64,000 nucleotides of DNA from Ooceraea biroi (taxonomy: Eukaryota > Arthropoda > Insecta > Hymenoptera > Formicidae). Shown here piece after piece: positions 23,081-35,929 of this stretch. The translations under genes were made by a program, and so were the position numbers. Location: NCBI RefSeq assembly GCF_003672135.1, contig NC_039506.1, positions 24,522,497-24,586,496 on the forward strand, written 5' to 3'. Each line of letters begins with the position of its first letter. Position 1 is the first letter of the stretch. The notes beneath the pieces were generated by a model that saw nothing but the letters and a program-made list of their open reading frames with translations, was not told where the DNA came from and did no database searches.

Positions 23081-26000
23081 CTATTGTGAATGTGGCGGGG
23101 GGCAGACGCATTCGCCGTCCATGTGTTCCTTAATCCAGTCGATGTAATTTGTCAATTTGGTATATATGCCAGGGAAATTTGGTCTGGCACAACCACGTCC
23201 CCAAGAAATAATACCTGAAAACGTATGTTATATTCATTATTTGAGTGTGCACCAATACCAAATTTCAAGTCAAAATTAAACAAGATCTTCAACGCGAACG
23301 TTTTCAAGGCAATAATAAAGAGATACGTAAACAAGAGATATGAAATAAAAGAAGATTATTATATTATATTATATTATAGCTTCAATTACTATTTAGAAAA
23401 GATTTCGAGTAAAGTTAAATAAAACTTTAAGTAAAATCCATTTAGCATCCCATAGATACGTACCTACTACTTCAAGATGCCCGTAACTCCTTCGAACGTG
23501 AAGTGGACCACCGCTGTCACCCTTCGAGTAAAAGCGATATCGCAAATACATTAGACATTACATATTTTCTTCATGCACTTTGCTTTCTTATGCAAAGTAC
23601 CAGAGTTGACTACCTTTTTTTTCGAGTTCCTGTACTTACAAAACAGGCGTCGCGTTCGCCATTGAGATAGCCAGCGCAAAGCATCTTGTCATGCATAATG
23701 CGATTCTCCGCGTATCCAGCTTGATCGCATTCCTCTTGCGACAGAATCGGTAAATTGACTTTACGTAATTCATCACTTAACGGCTTCGTCTCTCCTGTAC
23801 GACCCCATCCGACCGCGATTGCGATTGATCCGGTATAATCAATGGCTTCTGTAAGGTGTTTTATGGTGCTAATACTCTTGACTGGCATCTCTTACGAGCA
23901 GTTGCATCAACGCGCTTTATTATTGCAGAAGTCGTTACCTGAATTTTCCGTTTATATCATAGGCGGAATTTTAATTTGTCGGAGTGCAAAATCGAATTAA
24001 GAAACTCCGATGTAATGCGTTTAACATATTGATAACCTATCTTAATTTTAGACAATTATTTATCTAATTTTAATTCTGCTTTAGATATAAAAACACAGCT
24101 TGCCATTTAAAAAATACAGCGCGACTGAATGTTTGTCCGCAGCATAAATTAAGTGCTAAATTATGTCGCAAGTCAGACATTTCTTATTTTAATATCTTAC
24201 TTCTAATTATTGTAATAATAAATAGAAGTAACTCACTGTCTTCGGGCAGACACGCTGTTCGCACAACGCCATCCACGCTCACGGGTTGATCCATCTCTAT
24301 GATCGCGATGTCGTTATTGAAATTGTACGTGTGAAAATCTTCGTGGATCCTCGCCAACTTAATACGTCGAACTATGGCACCGCTACCGGTTGGAGAACGC
24401 TCGCTGTCCGCCAAGACGAGTCTGATGGTTTTGATGTCGAATCTGAAATTCATTTCGACAATAATGATACTCCACGGCGCGATTCTAAAGTTAAATGAGC
24501 AGCTCATGAATACGTAATTACTCCGCGGCGGTAATTGCTCGGTGTAACATGTACATACCCTTGCAGACAATGGGCTGCCGTGAGAACGTGTCGCCGTGAT
24601 ATTACACTGCCGGCGCAGTAGAAGGTACCTTTCTTAGTCATGCTAACTAGCCAGGGATACTCGTAGACGCTCGTCACGTTACCGCCAACAATCCTCGTCT
24701 TCCGCCCAAGCCCGCAGACTGTAATGCATCAACATACGCGTGCATAATCCGGACAATCAGTGACCGACTTGATCTGCTCGATTGTTTGTCGTTGCACGTG
24801 CTTGCCAGTTGTTTCTAACTAAGCGACTACATTATGCCGAGAAAAAGATATGTTAATAGCTCCAATCGCTGAATGGGATTCAGATTTGCTTTTTGCAAAT
24901 TACGTAAGATCGAATCAAGATCGCGGAAGTTCAACGATTCTTTCCGTCATATCAATGTTTGGAATTAAAACGCGAGAAGATTGATTGCTTAATGATAATT
25001 TCAAGACCGTTTTTCAAGACCGTAGATGATCTAGAGTATATGATAACGCGATAGCGTTACGCTTCCTGATCATTCAATCATATGTAGTACTTTAATTACA
25101 CAAATGTGTAATTTTTCACCTATACACACACCTTTCTTAAACATCCATATTTTGATAGCGACAAACTATTTCATATTATCATGTTGATTACTGAAGATAC
25201 AATAGCACAGATAACATCATAAAAGATATAGCAAATAATTCCAGTTTTCACGGCTGTGTAGAGATATCTTAGAGATATCTTTGAGGAATCTGAAAATTCA
25301 AGGAGACTATTTGTTGTTTAAACGGTAACTGTCTACTAAAGATGATAGTTAAAGATAGTTTTTTAATCAAATCAAACAAATCCGTAACAGGATCGAAACT
25401 ATCGACGAATATTTTATTATTCTACATCGAACGATCGAAGTATACCGACAACCGCGTTTTAAGTTCTTTCTCATATAATTTTGATTAAATAGAATAGAAG
25501 CACTTTAATTAGTAAGTTTTTTTTTACCATTTATTTCCTTTCCTACGATTTTTCGAAATCCTAGACGTGGGTAATGTGTGCTTAGACGTATTATGTCAAG
25601 CATCCTTACCGCAGTCGTTGCAGAAGTTTGGTTTCTCCAAGGGGAATGTAGACGTAGGATCGAAATCAATGTAAGACACCTCGTCTATCCCTGGGCGGTC
25701 GTTGACTTCGGCATTCGTGATGTTGTAGTGCACCTGAGCATTCGAGGCAGGCAAATTTCGTCTGTTGTTCAGGAACGTCTGCAAACAGAATAGGTACCCA
25801 ATATGTAGATGAAGTTCAATGTCCATACCAGTTTTACAGAATACTTTTGCTTCTCTCAAAAATTTTCCAGTAAAGTCGATAATGATACATCTCATAGAGA
25901 ACTCAAAGAAACCGGTACAAAATATTTCTCCACCGACAATCGTCCTGAAGCAGCAACTATCTTGCTGCTTTATGACGATTATGTATGATCTACGTTCATT

Positions 26001-26284
26001 CGATTTACATTTTCGATCTGTGCGTTCTCTCTCGAAGCCAATCGCGTTCGCAAACGTTGTACAATTCAACATCTACTTTGTATTGGTCCCGGCGACTCGA
26101 AAGTAAAGTAAACTTTGAAGCCGACGAACTCCAAATGAAGTACTCCAGTGAAATATTACAAGTACTACTACCGTCGCTAGTATATCTTCTCGTAATAAGT
26201 GCAACGCACTCACGTTATCCAACTTACCACACGGGGCAGTGCGTAGACGTAACAGCTCAGGCACACAAAGAGCACTACGAGCAT
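23081..26284 (-). CDS. Secreted trypsin-like serine protease (SP2)
   Basis: S1-family serine endopeptidase, predicted secreted zymogen. Exons (minus): 26284-26228, 25778-25610, 24718-24559, 24442-24237, 23848-23640, 23521-23464, 23214-23081; phases join to give 330 aa. The first exon is a signal peptide (LVVLFVCLSCYVYA). A propeptide ends NFCNDCVCGL, and activation is at KTR|IVGG (after R84). Triad: H125 (TAAHC), D173 (NNDIAII), S270 (GDSGGP). D264 gives trypsin-like specificity. The residue before GDSGGP is Phe rather than the usual Gln. The first ATG (26288) is out of frame; the ATG at 26284 begins the signal peptide. Intron positions match SP3. The last-exon motif is SWGRGCARPNFPGIY. It is a paralogue of SP1 and SP3. 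Confidence 0.9.
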
Positions 26285-27261
26285 GCATCTCGCTCTCACG
26301 TGACCGTCCATCCCGTATGCGTAAGTGCGTGCGTGGATACGTGCGTGCGGTTTCCGCTGATCGATCCGCTGATCGGTGCCGACCTGCCGTGTCGCGAGCA
26401 CGAGATCCCGCGTGCCTGTGTACCTGCACGTGCCCGTCTACGTGCTCGTGGCGCGAAAAGTGTAAAGCCATCCCGGCGGTTTTGCCGTTTTATAGTAAAT
26501 TATAACTAATGAAGGCGCCCGGCCGGTACAGCCACGGTGGGGACCAGCAACCTTGAGTGGTGCGTTTGCATTGGCAGATGTTGCATGTGACAGCCTTTAA
26601 ATCACCGTCGGTCGGTTGGCCGCACGCCCGCCGTTGTCTCACCTGCACGCGTTGTTAACGTAGCAGACGTAACGACGAGAGAGCGAGCTCAAGTAATGGC
26701 GCAATCGACCATACGACCATCGACCACCACGAACACCATGTCCAATGTCAACCCGGTCCGCCCCCTCTCGCGGCGACCCCCTTTCCGCCCCCCTGCGAGA
26801 GAACTGCACGAGACTGGATCAATGTCAATTTCGTCAGCAGACGATACTGCGCTCCGCAGCCACTTCGGTTCATTGTCGCCGGCGATGAGACGGTGATGAT
26901 GATGATGATGATGGCGATGGTGATAATTTACGGGCACAAGACAGAAGAAATTTCGCTCGTTACTGAAAGATATTTCATGGTGTCGGATCTCATCTCGCAT
27001 CGCGGAATTCGGCGATGGAATTCTGCTCGCACTTGGAAAATCGCCGGATTGCGCGACCACCTCGAAGAGAATGATGGATGGAGAACGTGATGGATGGTGA
27101 GATCCTTCGGCCGCAATCGCTGGACAAAACCTTAGAACGGATTAAAAAATTGACTAACTAGGCAAACAGTTTGTTTTGTGTTTAATAAATTAATGGTCAT
27201 TTGTTTCGCGCGTTGTTCCTTTGCAATTAATTGATGAAATGATTAATCAGTCCAAGTTTTG
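26285..27261. other. GC-rich upstream region of SP2
   Basis: Probably promoter and 5' UTR of SP2 on the minus side. Overlapping open frames on both strands arise from GC-rich and (GAT)n-type sequence at about 26890-26920. A 66-codon plus-strand ORF starting at 26696 is open but unrecognised and has no supporting features. Confidence 0.35.
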
Positions 27262-27407
27262 AGTCTTCAATGCGGCTTTTCATCAGCATGCGGTTGCATT
27301 CAAAGCGAGGCACGATTTTCGCAGTGAAATTACTGCACTCTGAAAACCGTAGCTCGCTTTGAATGCAACCGGCTCATGAAAAGACGCATCAAAGACTCTT
27401 CCTTTCT
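27262..27407. mobile_element. 146 bp hairpin element
   Basis: Inverted arms of about 60 bp containing GGTTGCATTCAAAGCGAG and its complement around a short loop. The ends AGTCTT and AAGACT mirror each other. Non-coding, most simply a small foldback MITE. Confidence 0.75.
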
Positions 27408-28143
27408 TAATTTTAGGAGCGAAAATTCATCTGTGAGACTCAAGAAGCATTCGCGTCATTTACATACCGCAAATTCAGCTTGTAAATTTGTCGCAAGAGC
27501 AGCTCGACGACGCGGTCTTGCACCGTGGACTATGCCGAGGTCGCTGAAGGATCATTAATCTCGATATAAGCATTTTACTGGGAGTTTCTTAGAAGCTCTC
27601 CTGATAACTGATACTCATCGCGGCAGGACGGAGTTGCAGTCTCTCGATCGGGGTCAATGAAACAGTGATATCCGCCCTTGTCATCGATTCCATTGAGCTA
27701 GAAGAAATCCACGGTGAAAAGAACAAGTTACATGATTTCCTCGAGTCGTTAACTCCCTGCAATCGTAAAGATACGGCGGCGGGCCCGCAAGTGAATAAAA
27801 AAGTGAATAAAAAAGAGCTCGATTCATCAAGGTTTCTCCTTCTCCGCTTTGCGGAGGGCTTGCGAACGAGGCTTACGGCGCGGAAGACGCGCGTAATAAG
27901 GCCTTCAATTAAAAGTGTCACAATTTCTTCGGTGCATAAATCCGAGTTGGTTCCGCATCATTTGACGACTGCAGCTCAACGGAACAAACGAAATGATTGT
28001 CCTGCTTTTATCAGTGACGAATTGTTACGAACGAGTGGTGCATCTCGCGTGAATTTCTTTCCTTTTTCTTGTCCTGACCTTAATGATGACATTATCCTCC
28101 TCTTGAGAATTACGCATAATTATTTTACTCACATATTATCATA

Positions 28144-28188
<45 letters not shown>

Positions 28189-29092
28189 TATACTATTCAT
28201 ATATATTATATTCATATATCGTTATGTGCGAATTACGCCCGTGAAGAGATTACATCGCTAATCTAATCTGACCCTGAAGAGATACGTGCAAAATAAAGCA
28301 AGGCTCCTGATAAAGCCAGCCGCGCATATATCGGGACGAGAGGCTAATGCGTCTCGCCCGCATGAGGGTCTCATGACCTATATACCTTGACCCACTGTCG
28401 CGGGTTACAAGTGGGTGTAACAATCTCTCTCGCCCAGCCGCATCATATCTCGATTTGCTCAGCAATAATCGGAGTCGCGATAAGCAGCAAGCTCGGACGA
28501 AAAAACGGATATCGGAAATGTATCGGAAATGACGTACGCGAGGACGAGAACCACCCGTCTTGTCATGGGAGATATCGGTTTCCACGCCGCTTGATACGAA
28601 TCATAAGCGTATTAATGCGTGATATAACGACGGCAACAGCTAATTGGATTCCCAGTGAGCATTGTGATATCAAAAAGAGCTCTTCAAGTAATCAAGTTTG
28701 AGAGTTGGACTTCTGACAATGCCATCTTGAAGATAACATAATGATGTCAATAAGCTCTCTAATGCGTCAATATTTGAGGCAAAAAAGACATCACATAAAT
28801 GACATCTAAAGGAATACAAGAATTTGATATCTTATAAATGTCAAGAAAATGTTAACATTAAGAATTGCTATTTACTAGTACTATTTATATGAAAAAAAGA
28901 TAAAATAACCGAATATATGTATTACATATAAAAAATTTTATTATACGTACATATAGAATATAATATTATTATAATATTATAAAATCATTTTAGAAATTAC
29001 ATTTTAGCAATACAAAAATAATTTTTTTATAACATACAAAACTATAATTTCAAAAATAATAGAAAATACTGAATTGGTGTATGTATACGACT

Positions 29093-29128
<36 letters not shown>

Positions 29129-30064
29129 AAAAATGAACATGTTATATTAAAATTTTAATTAAACTTAATTTCGTTTGAATATTTGCCATATTGCACACAC
29201 GTGAAAAATAAAATCATGACAATATGAAGAAAATTTCAATATCACTTTTAAACATTTTTTAAAAATTTACCGATAAACAAAATCAGAGTCAAAATCAAAT
29301 ATTAAAAAAATTAATGGATGCATTCAGTAATACAATCGCTCACTGAGCGACTAAGTAGATCCGCTACTTTTTCTCCACTATTTTTCTAAACATTTCATTT
29401 CTTCAATTCATGTCGTTTGGTATTTTGATTGATCCGATCTCCAGCATGCTGTAGCCAGATTTTAATAACTGTTTGGATAGAATAGGAAGAAATCAAGGAA
29501 GAAATACTTTTTCCACTACCATTGATAATGACTTCTGTAAAAATACGATTAATAAAATTTTTTAATAAAAAATTACTAATTAATAAAACTTATAAATTGT
29601 TCATTTTATGTATTTATTATTTTCTAAAAATATATTAAGAAATATCAGAATACAAATGTTTCCAAAAGAAATTAAAATTAATTCTTGAACGTTAAACGTA
29701 TGTAGTGAATACTTAATGAACAAAATTAACTGGAAATAATATATAATAATAATAATAATAATAATAGTTATTGTAATAATTTGGAAAAATTGCAACAAAA
29801 CTATGTTTACAACTGTTTTGCTATTTATGCTCAATGCAATTTTCATTATTATAAAAACATAATGACAAAAAATGATAAAATAGTACTGAATATGATTGAA
29901 GTTTATAAAATTAATAACAATTATATATATATACATACATGTGTGCATAAGTATGTATGTGCACGTGTGTGTGTGTGTGTGTGTGTCAGATTAACATTTA
30001 TGTCAGAAACACCCAGTATAATTTCGAAGTAATTTAAAAGTACTAAATAAAAATATAAAATTAC
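27408..30064. repeat. Intergenic region with dinucleotide repeats
   Basis: No gene supported. (TA)n tracts at about 28144-28182 and 29096-29126 and a (GT)n tract at about 29966-29985. A long plus-strand open frame (27665-28261) runs through the first TA tract and is judged spurious. Confidence 0.5.
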
Positions 30065-30692
30065 CGATAATGACATCAACAAATTTCATGCCTCTCGTTT
30101 GTATGGTATTTTTTGTCCTGTCCATGAGAGTTTGTAAGCTAGTTGATCAGTTAGAGTAAGTTTTAATGCATTTCTTACATGTTGTTCGGGATGTTTTCCT
30201 CCTGTAGTTCTAATTAATTTTTTCTGTAAAAGATTATTTAAATGTAACTAGTGTACATATATTTTAGTTTTTTATGTGTAATTGATAAAAAGTACTTACA
30301 TATTGCAATAAAGATACCGAGTCTTGTGTTAACAATTTATTAAATTCCTCTAGTGCTTCATGCGTTCCAATCGGTAAATTGAAATTTATTGCATTCTCTT
30401 GTGAAGAATGGGGATGGACATCTAACAACAATTGTTGGATTGTAACCAATAATCGTGTAATTTTGTTCATGTCATTTTAACAAGCTTCTGTTTGAGAAAA
30501 AGAGTAATATAGATATATAATCAACAACTATATATATTATACATACTTCCACATCATCTTCCACATTATTTACCACATCACTTTGTATCTGTTTGTATTG
30601 AATCTTTGTATCATGTAAATATTCATATTCTTTAAGGAGTCTTCTATTTTTTTATTTACAGATAAGCTTTTCAATTTTTTGCGAAATGACAT
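30065..30692 (-). pseudogene. Frameshifted DUF4806-domain gene remnant
   Basis: On the minus strand an ATG at 30692 opens a lysine-rich start, MSFRKKLKSLSVNKKIEDS. It needs a one-base shift to continue as LKEYEYLHDTKIQYKQIQ. A later exon (to 30300, donor TAT|GTAAGT) encodes [18 protein letters not shown], and the next (30223-30065) encodes RTTGGKHPEQHVRNALKL and LAYKLSWTGQ, then loses one base before KNTIQTRGMKFVDVII. This order matches the DUF4806 domain common in ant genomes, whose function is unknown. At least two frameshifts show it is dead. Confidence 0.7.
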
Positions 30693-32167
30693 TTTGAACT
30701 CTACTTTAAAAATGATTACACAAAAACTATAAATCAAAATAAATATACCATAAAATAAACGTTAACTCTTATTTCCTTCTTGTTACCTCTCTTCCTAGTC
30801 TCTTCTAGTCAGGTTATGTTCCACTCAGTGAACTTTATTAACAAATTATAGGAAAAAATAAAAGCCGAGTGAGACCGAAAAATAGTGCCAAAGTTCTTTC
30901 TCTCTTTAAGAGTAATTCTCTCTCTATATATAGTAATTCTTTATATTTTATAAATATTTCTGCGTCCAATGTAGCGCTATACCTTTCGCCATATGAAAGT
31001 AAATGGTCGCAAATAACCGCGCGAGGCACGATTGCACGGAAGGTATCATAAAGAGCTTTTTTGAAAGACATCTTATGAAAAGATAACTTATTGATATCGT
31101 TTTTAGAAGATGTTAATGAGGTCTACAAAAAGTCTTCTTAAAGAACTCATGCTCTCAATAATGCTCACTGGGTTTTCAATGATTTTTATACGAGTAATTT
31201 CTCTTTTTCTTTTTTTTCTTTTTCCCTCATTATTCTTTCTTAGATAAATGGAAACTGTTACGAAATGATTAAACTTTCAAGTACAATAAACTTTCAAAAA
31301 TAAAATATTCATAACATAAATTCATTAAAAAAATATAAATGTAAATAAATAATGCGCAATATTTATTCACGTATAATAATAGATACTAATATCAATTTGA
31401 TTAAATTTTGTTACATAATACATCAAGAAAACAGAATTTAATTTAATAATAAATACTCATATCAGTTTGATTACATTTGGTTACATAATACATTAAGAAA
31501 ACATGGATTAATTTAATTATCTTTGTTTTCAAACATTGTAACATGACTATTTTGCTCGTACTGTATTTTATCTTATTTGTACAGAGATGTATCACTCTCA
31601 AAGAAACAGAATTATTTATTCAAATAAGTTAAAACCATCTATTTGTAAGTATACCAAATTGGGGTGTTTTTACTTACTGGGAAAAATAGAAACAGTATGA
31701 GATATAAGCAAAAAATAAATATTTAATAATTGCGCAAAATCGATAGATGAGTAATATCTCAATATAACATCAACTTTACATATTTATAGAAGTAAAGAAA
31801 ACAATTAATATATCTATATTCAATTATTAGTAAAAATAAATAATTTACTTAAGCGTCTCCTAATATATATTCTAAGATATTTAACAAATGTAATATCTGT
31901 TTATCTGAAAGCAAATATCTTCATAAATGGGAATATATATTTGATAATTCTGGAAACATTTGGAAACGGCTATTCCACAAGAATGTACAATCCCATTTTC
32001 GTTTTATAGAAGATATTATAATAATAGCTTCTGCCAAATGACATCTATTCAGATTTTTTTGCGGACGGCTCTTCCAACATATTGCTTTTAACTGGGACAC
32101 TTGCTTTTGCCCTTTTTTATCCTGAAGAGAGAAATCACGGGAGAAAGAGGAAAAAGGAATCGTTCGG
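30693..32167. other. Intergenic AT-rich region
   Basis: A minus-strand open frame at 30838-31071 (starting MSFKKALYDTFRAIVPRAV) is unrecognised and may be another fragment linked to the DUF4806 remnant. A degenerate direct repeat around 31375 and 31435 (ATCAATTTGATTA-like) is visible. Nothing else supported. Confidence 0.4.
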
Positions 32168-33575
32168 CCAGGACCAGTGCCGCCAATTCGTCCCCGCGGG
32201 CCGCAACTCACCGAAGCGGTGGGGGTGACGCAGAGAACCACTGAGCGGTTCGGCCGCCTTCAGTTAGTACTTAGGTTGCGTTCCGATATCACTGGTCAAC
32301 ACTGATTTTGTCACAAAAGGAATGACAGGTCATTTCGATAGGATTTTTCCCGTAGATTACGAATCTGAAACCCAAAATGTTCGATCACGTCACGTTTTTG
32401 AGAAAAATGAGGTCAAATAGTTAAAAAAACCTGTTTTTGGCAGTTTTTAAACCTCTGTCACAAAGGAACGGGACGTGATAGAATACTCTATGTGGGCTCA
32501 AATTAAAACTTGAACCTTAAACTTTAATGTTATGAAGCAAAAAACCATATGACAATAATGTGAAGTCATGTAGCACAGGTTTTTGATATGCAGCCTGAGT
32601 TTACTCAATCACCGAGCTTACGTCGGATGGCTTTGGAATAGTGAGGAGCAAGGGGACTTAATAAAGCACTCCAAGTAGTGAGAAACTGTTTTATAATGCA
32701 ATCCCGTACTTTACAGATGACAGTATTTCGACAAAATGTTTAATTTTTTGCCCCTATTTTGTATTAATTCGCCATTTTTTATTCTGACTTTGTATACCAA
32801 ATTCAGAATCAGCGATGCCAGAAATCTCCAAAAGAAAAGTTTTGTTCACATTTTTACCTTTTGGTATTATTGGATTATTTTTTTGTCAAACGTGAGATCA
32901 AAATTGGCGCGCGTCCTGACCTCTCAGTCAAAAAACCTATGCTACATGACTTCACAGTATTGTCACATGGTTTTTTGTTTCATAACATTAAAGTTTAAAG
33001 TTTAAGCTTTAATTTGAGCCCACATAGAGTATTCTATCACGTCCCGTTCCTTTGTGACAGAGGTTCAAAAGTGCCAAAAACAGGTTGTTTTAACTATTTG
33101 ACCTCAGTTTTCTCAAAAACGTGACGTGATAGAACATTTTGAGTTTCAGATTCGTAATCTACGGGAAAAATCCTGTCGAAATAGCCTGGCATTCCTTTTG
33201 TGACAAAATCAGTGTTGACCAGTGTTATATATAATCTATATATATTGATTATATATAATCTATATATATTGATTATATATAATCAATATATATAGATTAT
33301 ATATAATCGGCCGAATATGATATTATATTGTCAATATATACTATACATATATGTTGGCTCTCGTCTACTAAGGCTGCGTTCCGATATTCACTGCCAGTAC
33401 TGAAAATCTATAGTTCACGTGACATACACTATAGATTTTCAGTACTGGCAGTGAATATCGGAACGCAACCTAAGTACTAACCAAAGGCGGCCGAACCGCT
33501 CAGTGGTTCTCTGCGTCATCCCCACCGCTTCGGTGAGTTGCGGCCCGCGGGGACGAATTGGCGGCACTGGCCGGG
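32168..33575. mobile_element. Nested inverted-repeat complex upstream of SP3
   Basis: Outer arms of about 115 bp (32168-32286 and 33461-33575) are inverted copies that include GCCGCCAATTCGTCCCCGCG. Inside them is a second inverted pair of about 300 bp (32291-32590 and 32925-33224) starting ACTGGTCAACACTGATTTTG, and after it an AT palindrome tract at 33225-33305. No coding potential recognised. At least two insertion events are needed to explain it. The right edge is about 280 bp from the SP3 start codon. Confidence 0.75.
33376..33466. repeat. Perfect 38 bp hairpin
   Basis: Arms 33376-33413 and 33429-33466 are exact inverted copies (beginning GCGTTCCGATATTCACTG) around a 15 base loop that contains CACGTG. 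It shares GCGTTCCGATAT with the left arm of the surrounding complex, so probably a related small MITE. Confidence 0.85.
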
Positions 33576-33854
33576 ACTCTTCAGCGAACCGGTAGGTTTA
33601 TCAGATCTGTTATACGCGTACGTTTGTTTGCGGTGAATTTACATACCGGTAGCCTAAATTTTCATTCCTGCTACCGGTCCGTTCACTATTCCGTATAAAT
33701 AAAGACGTGACACCGAATCGACGGCTTGTGTGAAAGTATATATCGCCTCAGCAGGAAGTGCGTGGTGGGTCAGATCGTCGGTCTAACACTTTCCGCAGTG
33801 CTGGCTAGGAAACAGAAGCAGCAGTGTCACATCCTAAAGTGCCATTCGGAAATA

Positions 33855-35929
33855 ATGTTGTTTCGATTTGCGCTGCCGCTAATTTTCTGCATAAGTGCGA
33901 TAACTGCAGCCACCATTGATGATAAGGTATCAATTAATATACGTTAATGCGTAGATGTTACTTAAATGATGTTTTCGCGGGTCACGTGTCATGAACGATA
34001 ATGTGATAGCTCGGAGAAAAATAATTCAATGTACGCCTGAAATAAATACTTCCATCGATTAAAAAACGCTTCGAATAACAGTTGCAGACGAACTCGGCTT
34101 TACGCGCGGAAATATCAAACTCGAACAACACTGTTGCGAATGAAGACGATAAAGGATTTTGGGAATGGCTGGCTGGTGTGGTGGCACCGAGGCCACCAAC
34201 AGTTCCTGACTCACCGCAGACAGATGAGAAATGCGTGAAATGCAGTACGTTCGAACGTTTCTTTTCTGAGGTTCATGCTTTATAATCGCACTCGCTGTAA
34301 TTTATGTATTTATTAATAATCTCTAATAATATCATCTGCGCATAATAATATTCAATCTATTCTTTTGCATTGCCATTTCGGAAATCAGTATTGAGTGAGA
34401 GAGCATGCATGTTTTAAAGTAGAAAGTACTCGAAATAACATTATGATAATTACAAATTTATTCATCAATTCATCGTTACAATCATAGATTCGTAAAGAAT
34501 ATTTATCTCGATTGAAGATATCATCAATGCAGAAAACAACGCATACGAGATACCAAGATGCTAAAACCGTTATTTGCAGCTTGTGGTTTAACAAACAAGC
34601 ACAATCGCATTGTGGGTGGTAACGAAACGCTGGTCAATCAGTATCCCTGGATGGCGATGCTGTTGTACAGAAACCAATTCTACTGCGGCGGAACGGTGAT
34701 AAATTCGCGATACGTGTTAACGGCTTCCCACTGCATCGATAGGTGATATGGCTCGTTCGCTTATTCGATCTACAACCGACGACTAATTGCAACGATAATC
34801 AATCAGATTTTCCATGTTGACAGATTCGACGTGAACAAATTGAGCGTTCGCATATTGGAACACGATTGGAACACCACCAGCGAGGCCGACACGCAGGAGT
34901 ACAAAGTCGAGAAAACTATCAAGCACAGCGGTTACTCCACCACCAATTACAACAATGACATTGCGCTTATCAAGCTGGCGCACCCGATCAAGTTTCAGGG
35001 CTCGATGCGGCCCGCCTGCCTTCCGGATCGAGGTGATTTCTGGCGTTGGCTTTATTAAAAATCATACACGTTGCTTATGTATCGATTTGGAGATTGAGTG
35101 ATCTTTAAACATAATTGGTAGATCTTACACTTGTGTCAATCAATGATCGATGCATTCCAGTAAAAACCTTCGCGGGCGAGAAAGGCATAGTCACCGGATG
35201 GGGTGCCGTGAAGGAGGGCGGATCGGTGTCGCCCAGTTTACTGGAAGTCGACGTGCCTATTCTCTCGAACGCCGAATGCCGCAACACGAAGTATCCGTCG
35301 CGCAGAATAACGGACAACATGATGTGCGCTGGTTATCAGAAAGGCGGCAAGGATTCTTGTCAAGTAAGCGGAGAATATGTTGTTTCGTTGTTCCTTAACT
35401 ACTCTGAAACTTTAAATTATTTCTCTATTAGATTGTATCTTTAGATGGAGACATATGTACACCGTTAAAAATAATATTGCAAACCTTTTCGTAATTATTC
35501 TGAAACTTTTGCGAAGCGGTTTGTTCCATAATGTCAACGACAAAATAAAGACAAACATAAGATCGCGAATGTTAAAACACGAGTGAACTGTGAAATGTTA
35601 AATTGTTTCATCTCGCAGGGAGACAGCGGTGGTCCATTGCATGTGGAGCAGAATGGCTCTCACCAGGTCGTTGGTAAGTTGAGCTGTATTGGCGCCAGAT
35701 ATCTAATCTCCGCGACATGTGTGAGACTTGAGGAGTTGTTGGACGGCACACTTGTCACGCGTGAGGCCAACTAAAACCGAGTTTCAGAAAATAAAAATCC
35801 TTCTATTTCGCAGGAGTGGTGTCCTGGGGCGAAGGATGCGCGCAACCAGGATACCCTGGAGTTTATGCCAGGGTGAATCGATTTCTCACATGGATCACGT
35901 ACAACACGCAAGACGGTTGTTTTTGTTGA
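33855..35929 (+). CDS. Secreted trypsin-like serine protease (SP3)
   Basis: S1-family serine endopeptidase, predicted secreted zymogen. Exons: 33855-33926, 34088-34244, 34580-34742, 34824-35032, 35161-35363, 35619-35673, 35814-35929; phases join to give 324 aa. Signal peptide residues 1-19 (MLFRFALPLIFCISAITAA). The propeptide ends KCVKCTCGL, with activation at HNR|IVGG (after R86). Triad: H127 (TASHC), D176 (NNDIALI), S271 (GDSGGP). D265 indicates cleavage after Arg/Lys. The exon 2 acceptor could also be six bases earlier, in frame. Exons 3 and 4 (163 and 209 nt) have exactly the lengths of the matching SP1 exons. It is on the opposite strand to SP1 and SP2, so the family includes an inversion or an inverted duplication. 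A TATA-like TATAAATA lies at about 33693. Confidence 0.92.

Noticed and set aside
26689..27060. Histidine-rich 123-codon minus-strand frame
   Set aside because: The His run is a (GAT)n-type repeat read in reverse; no other coding evidence.
27665..28261. 198-codon plus-strand open frame
   Set aside because: It runs through a TA dinucleotide tract encoding Tyr-Ile repeats, has biased composition, and shows no family motif or splice context.
29601..29948. Ile/Tyr/Phe-rich 115-codon minus-strand frame
   Set aside because: Low-complexity AT-rich DNA with microsatellites produces this kind of frame by chance.
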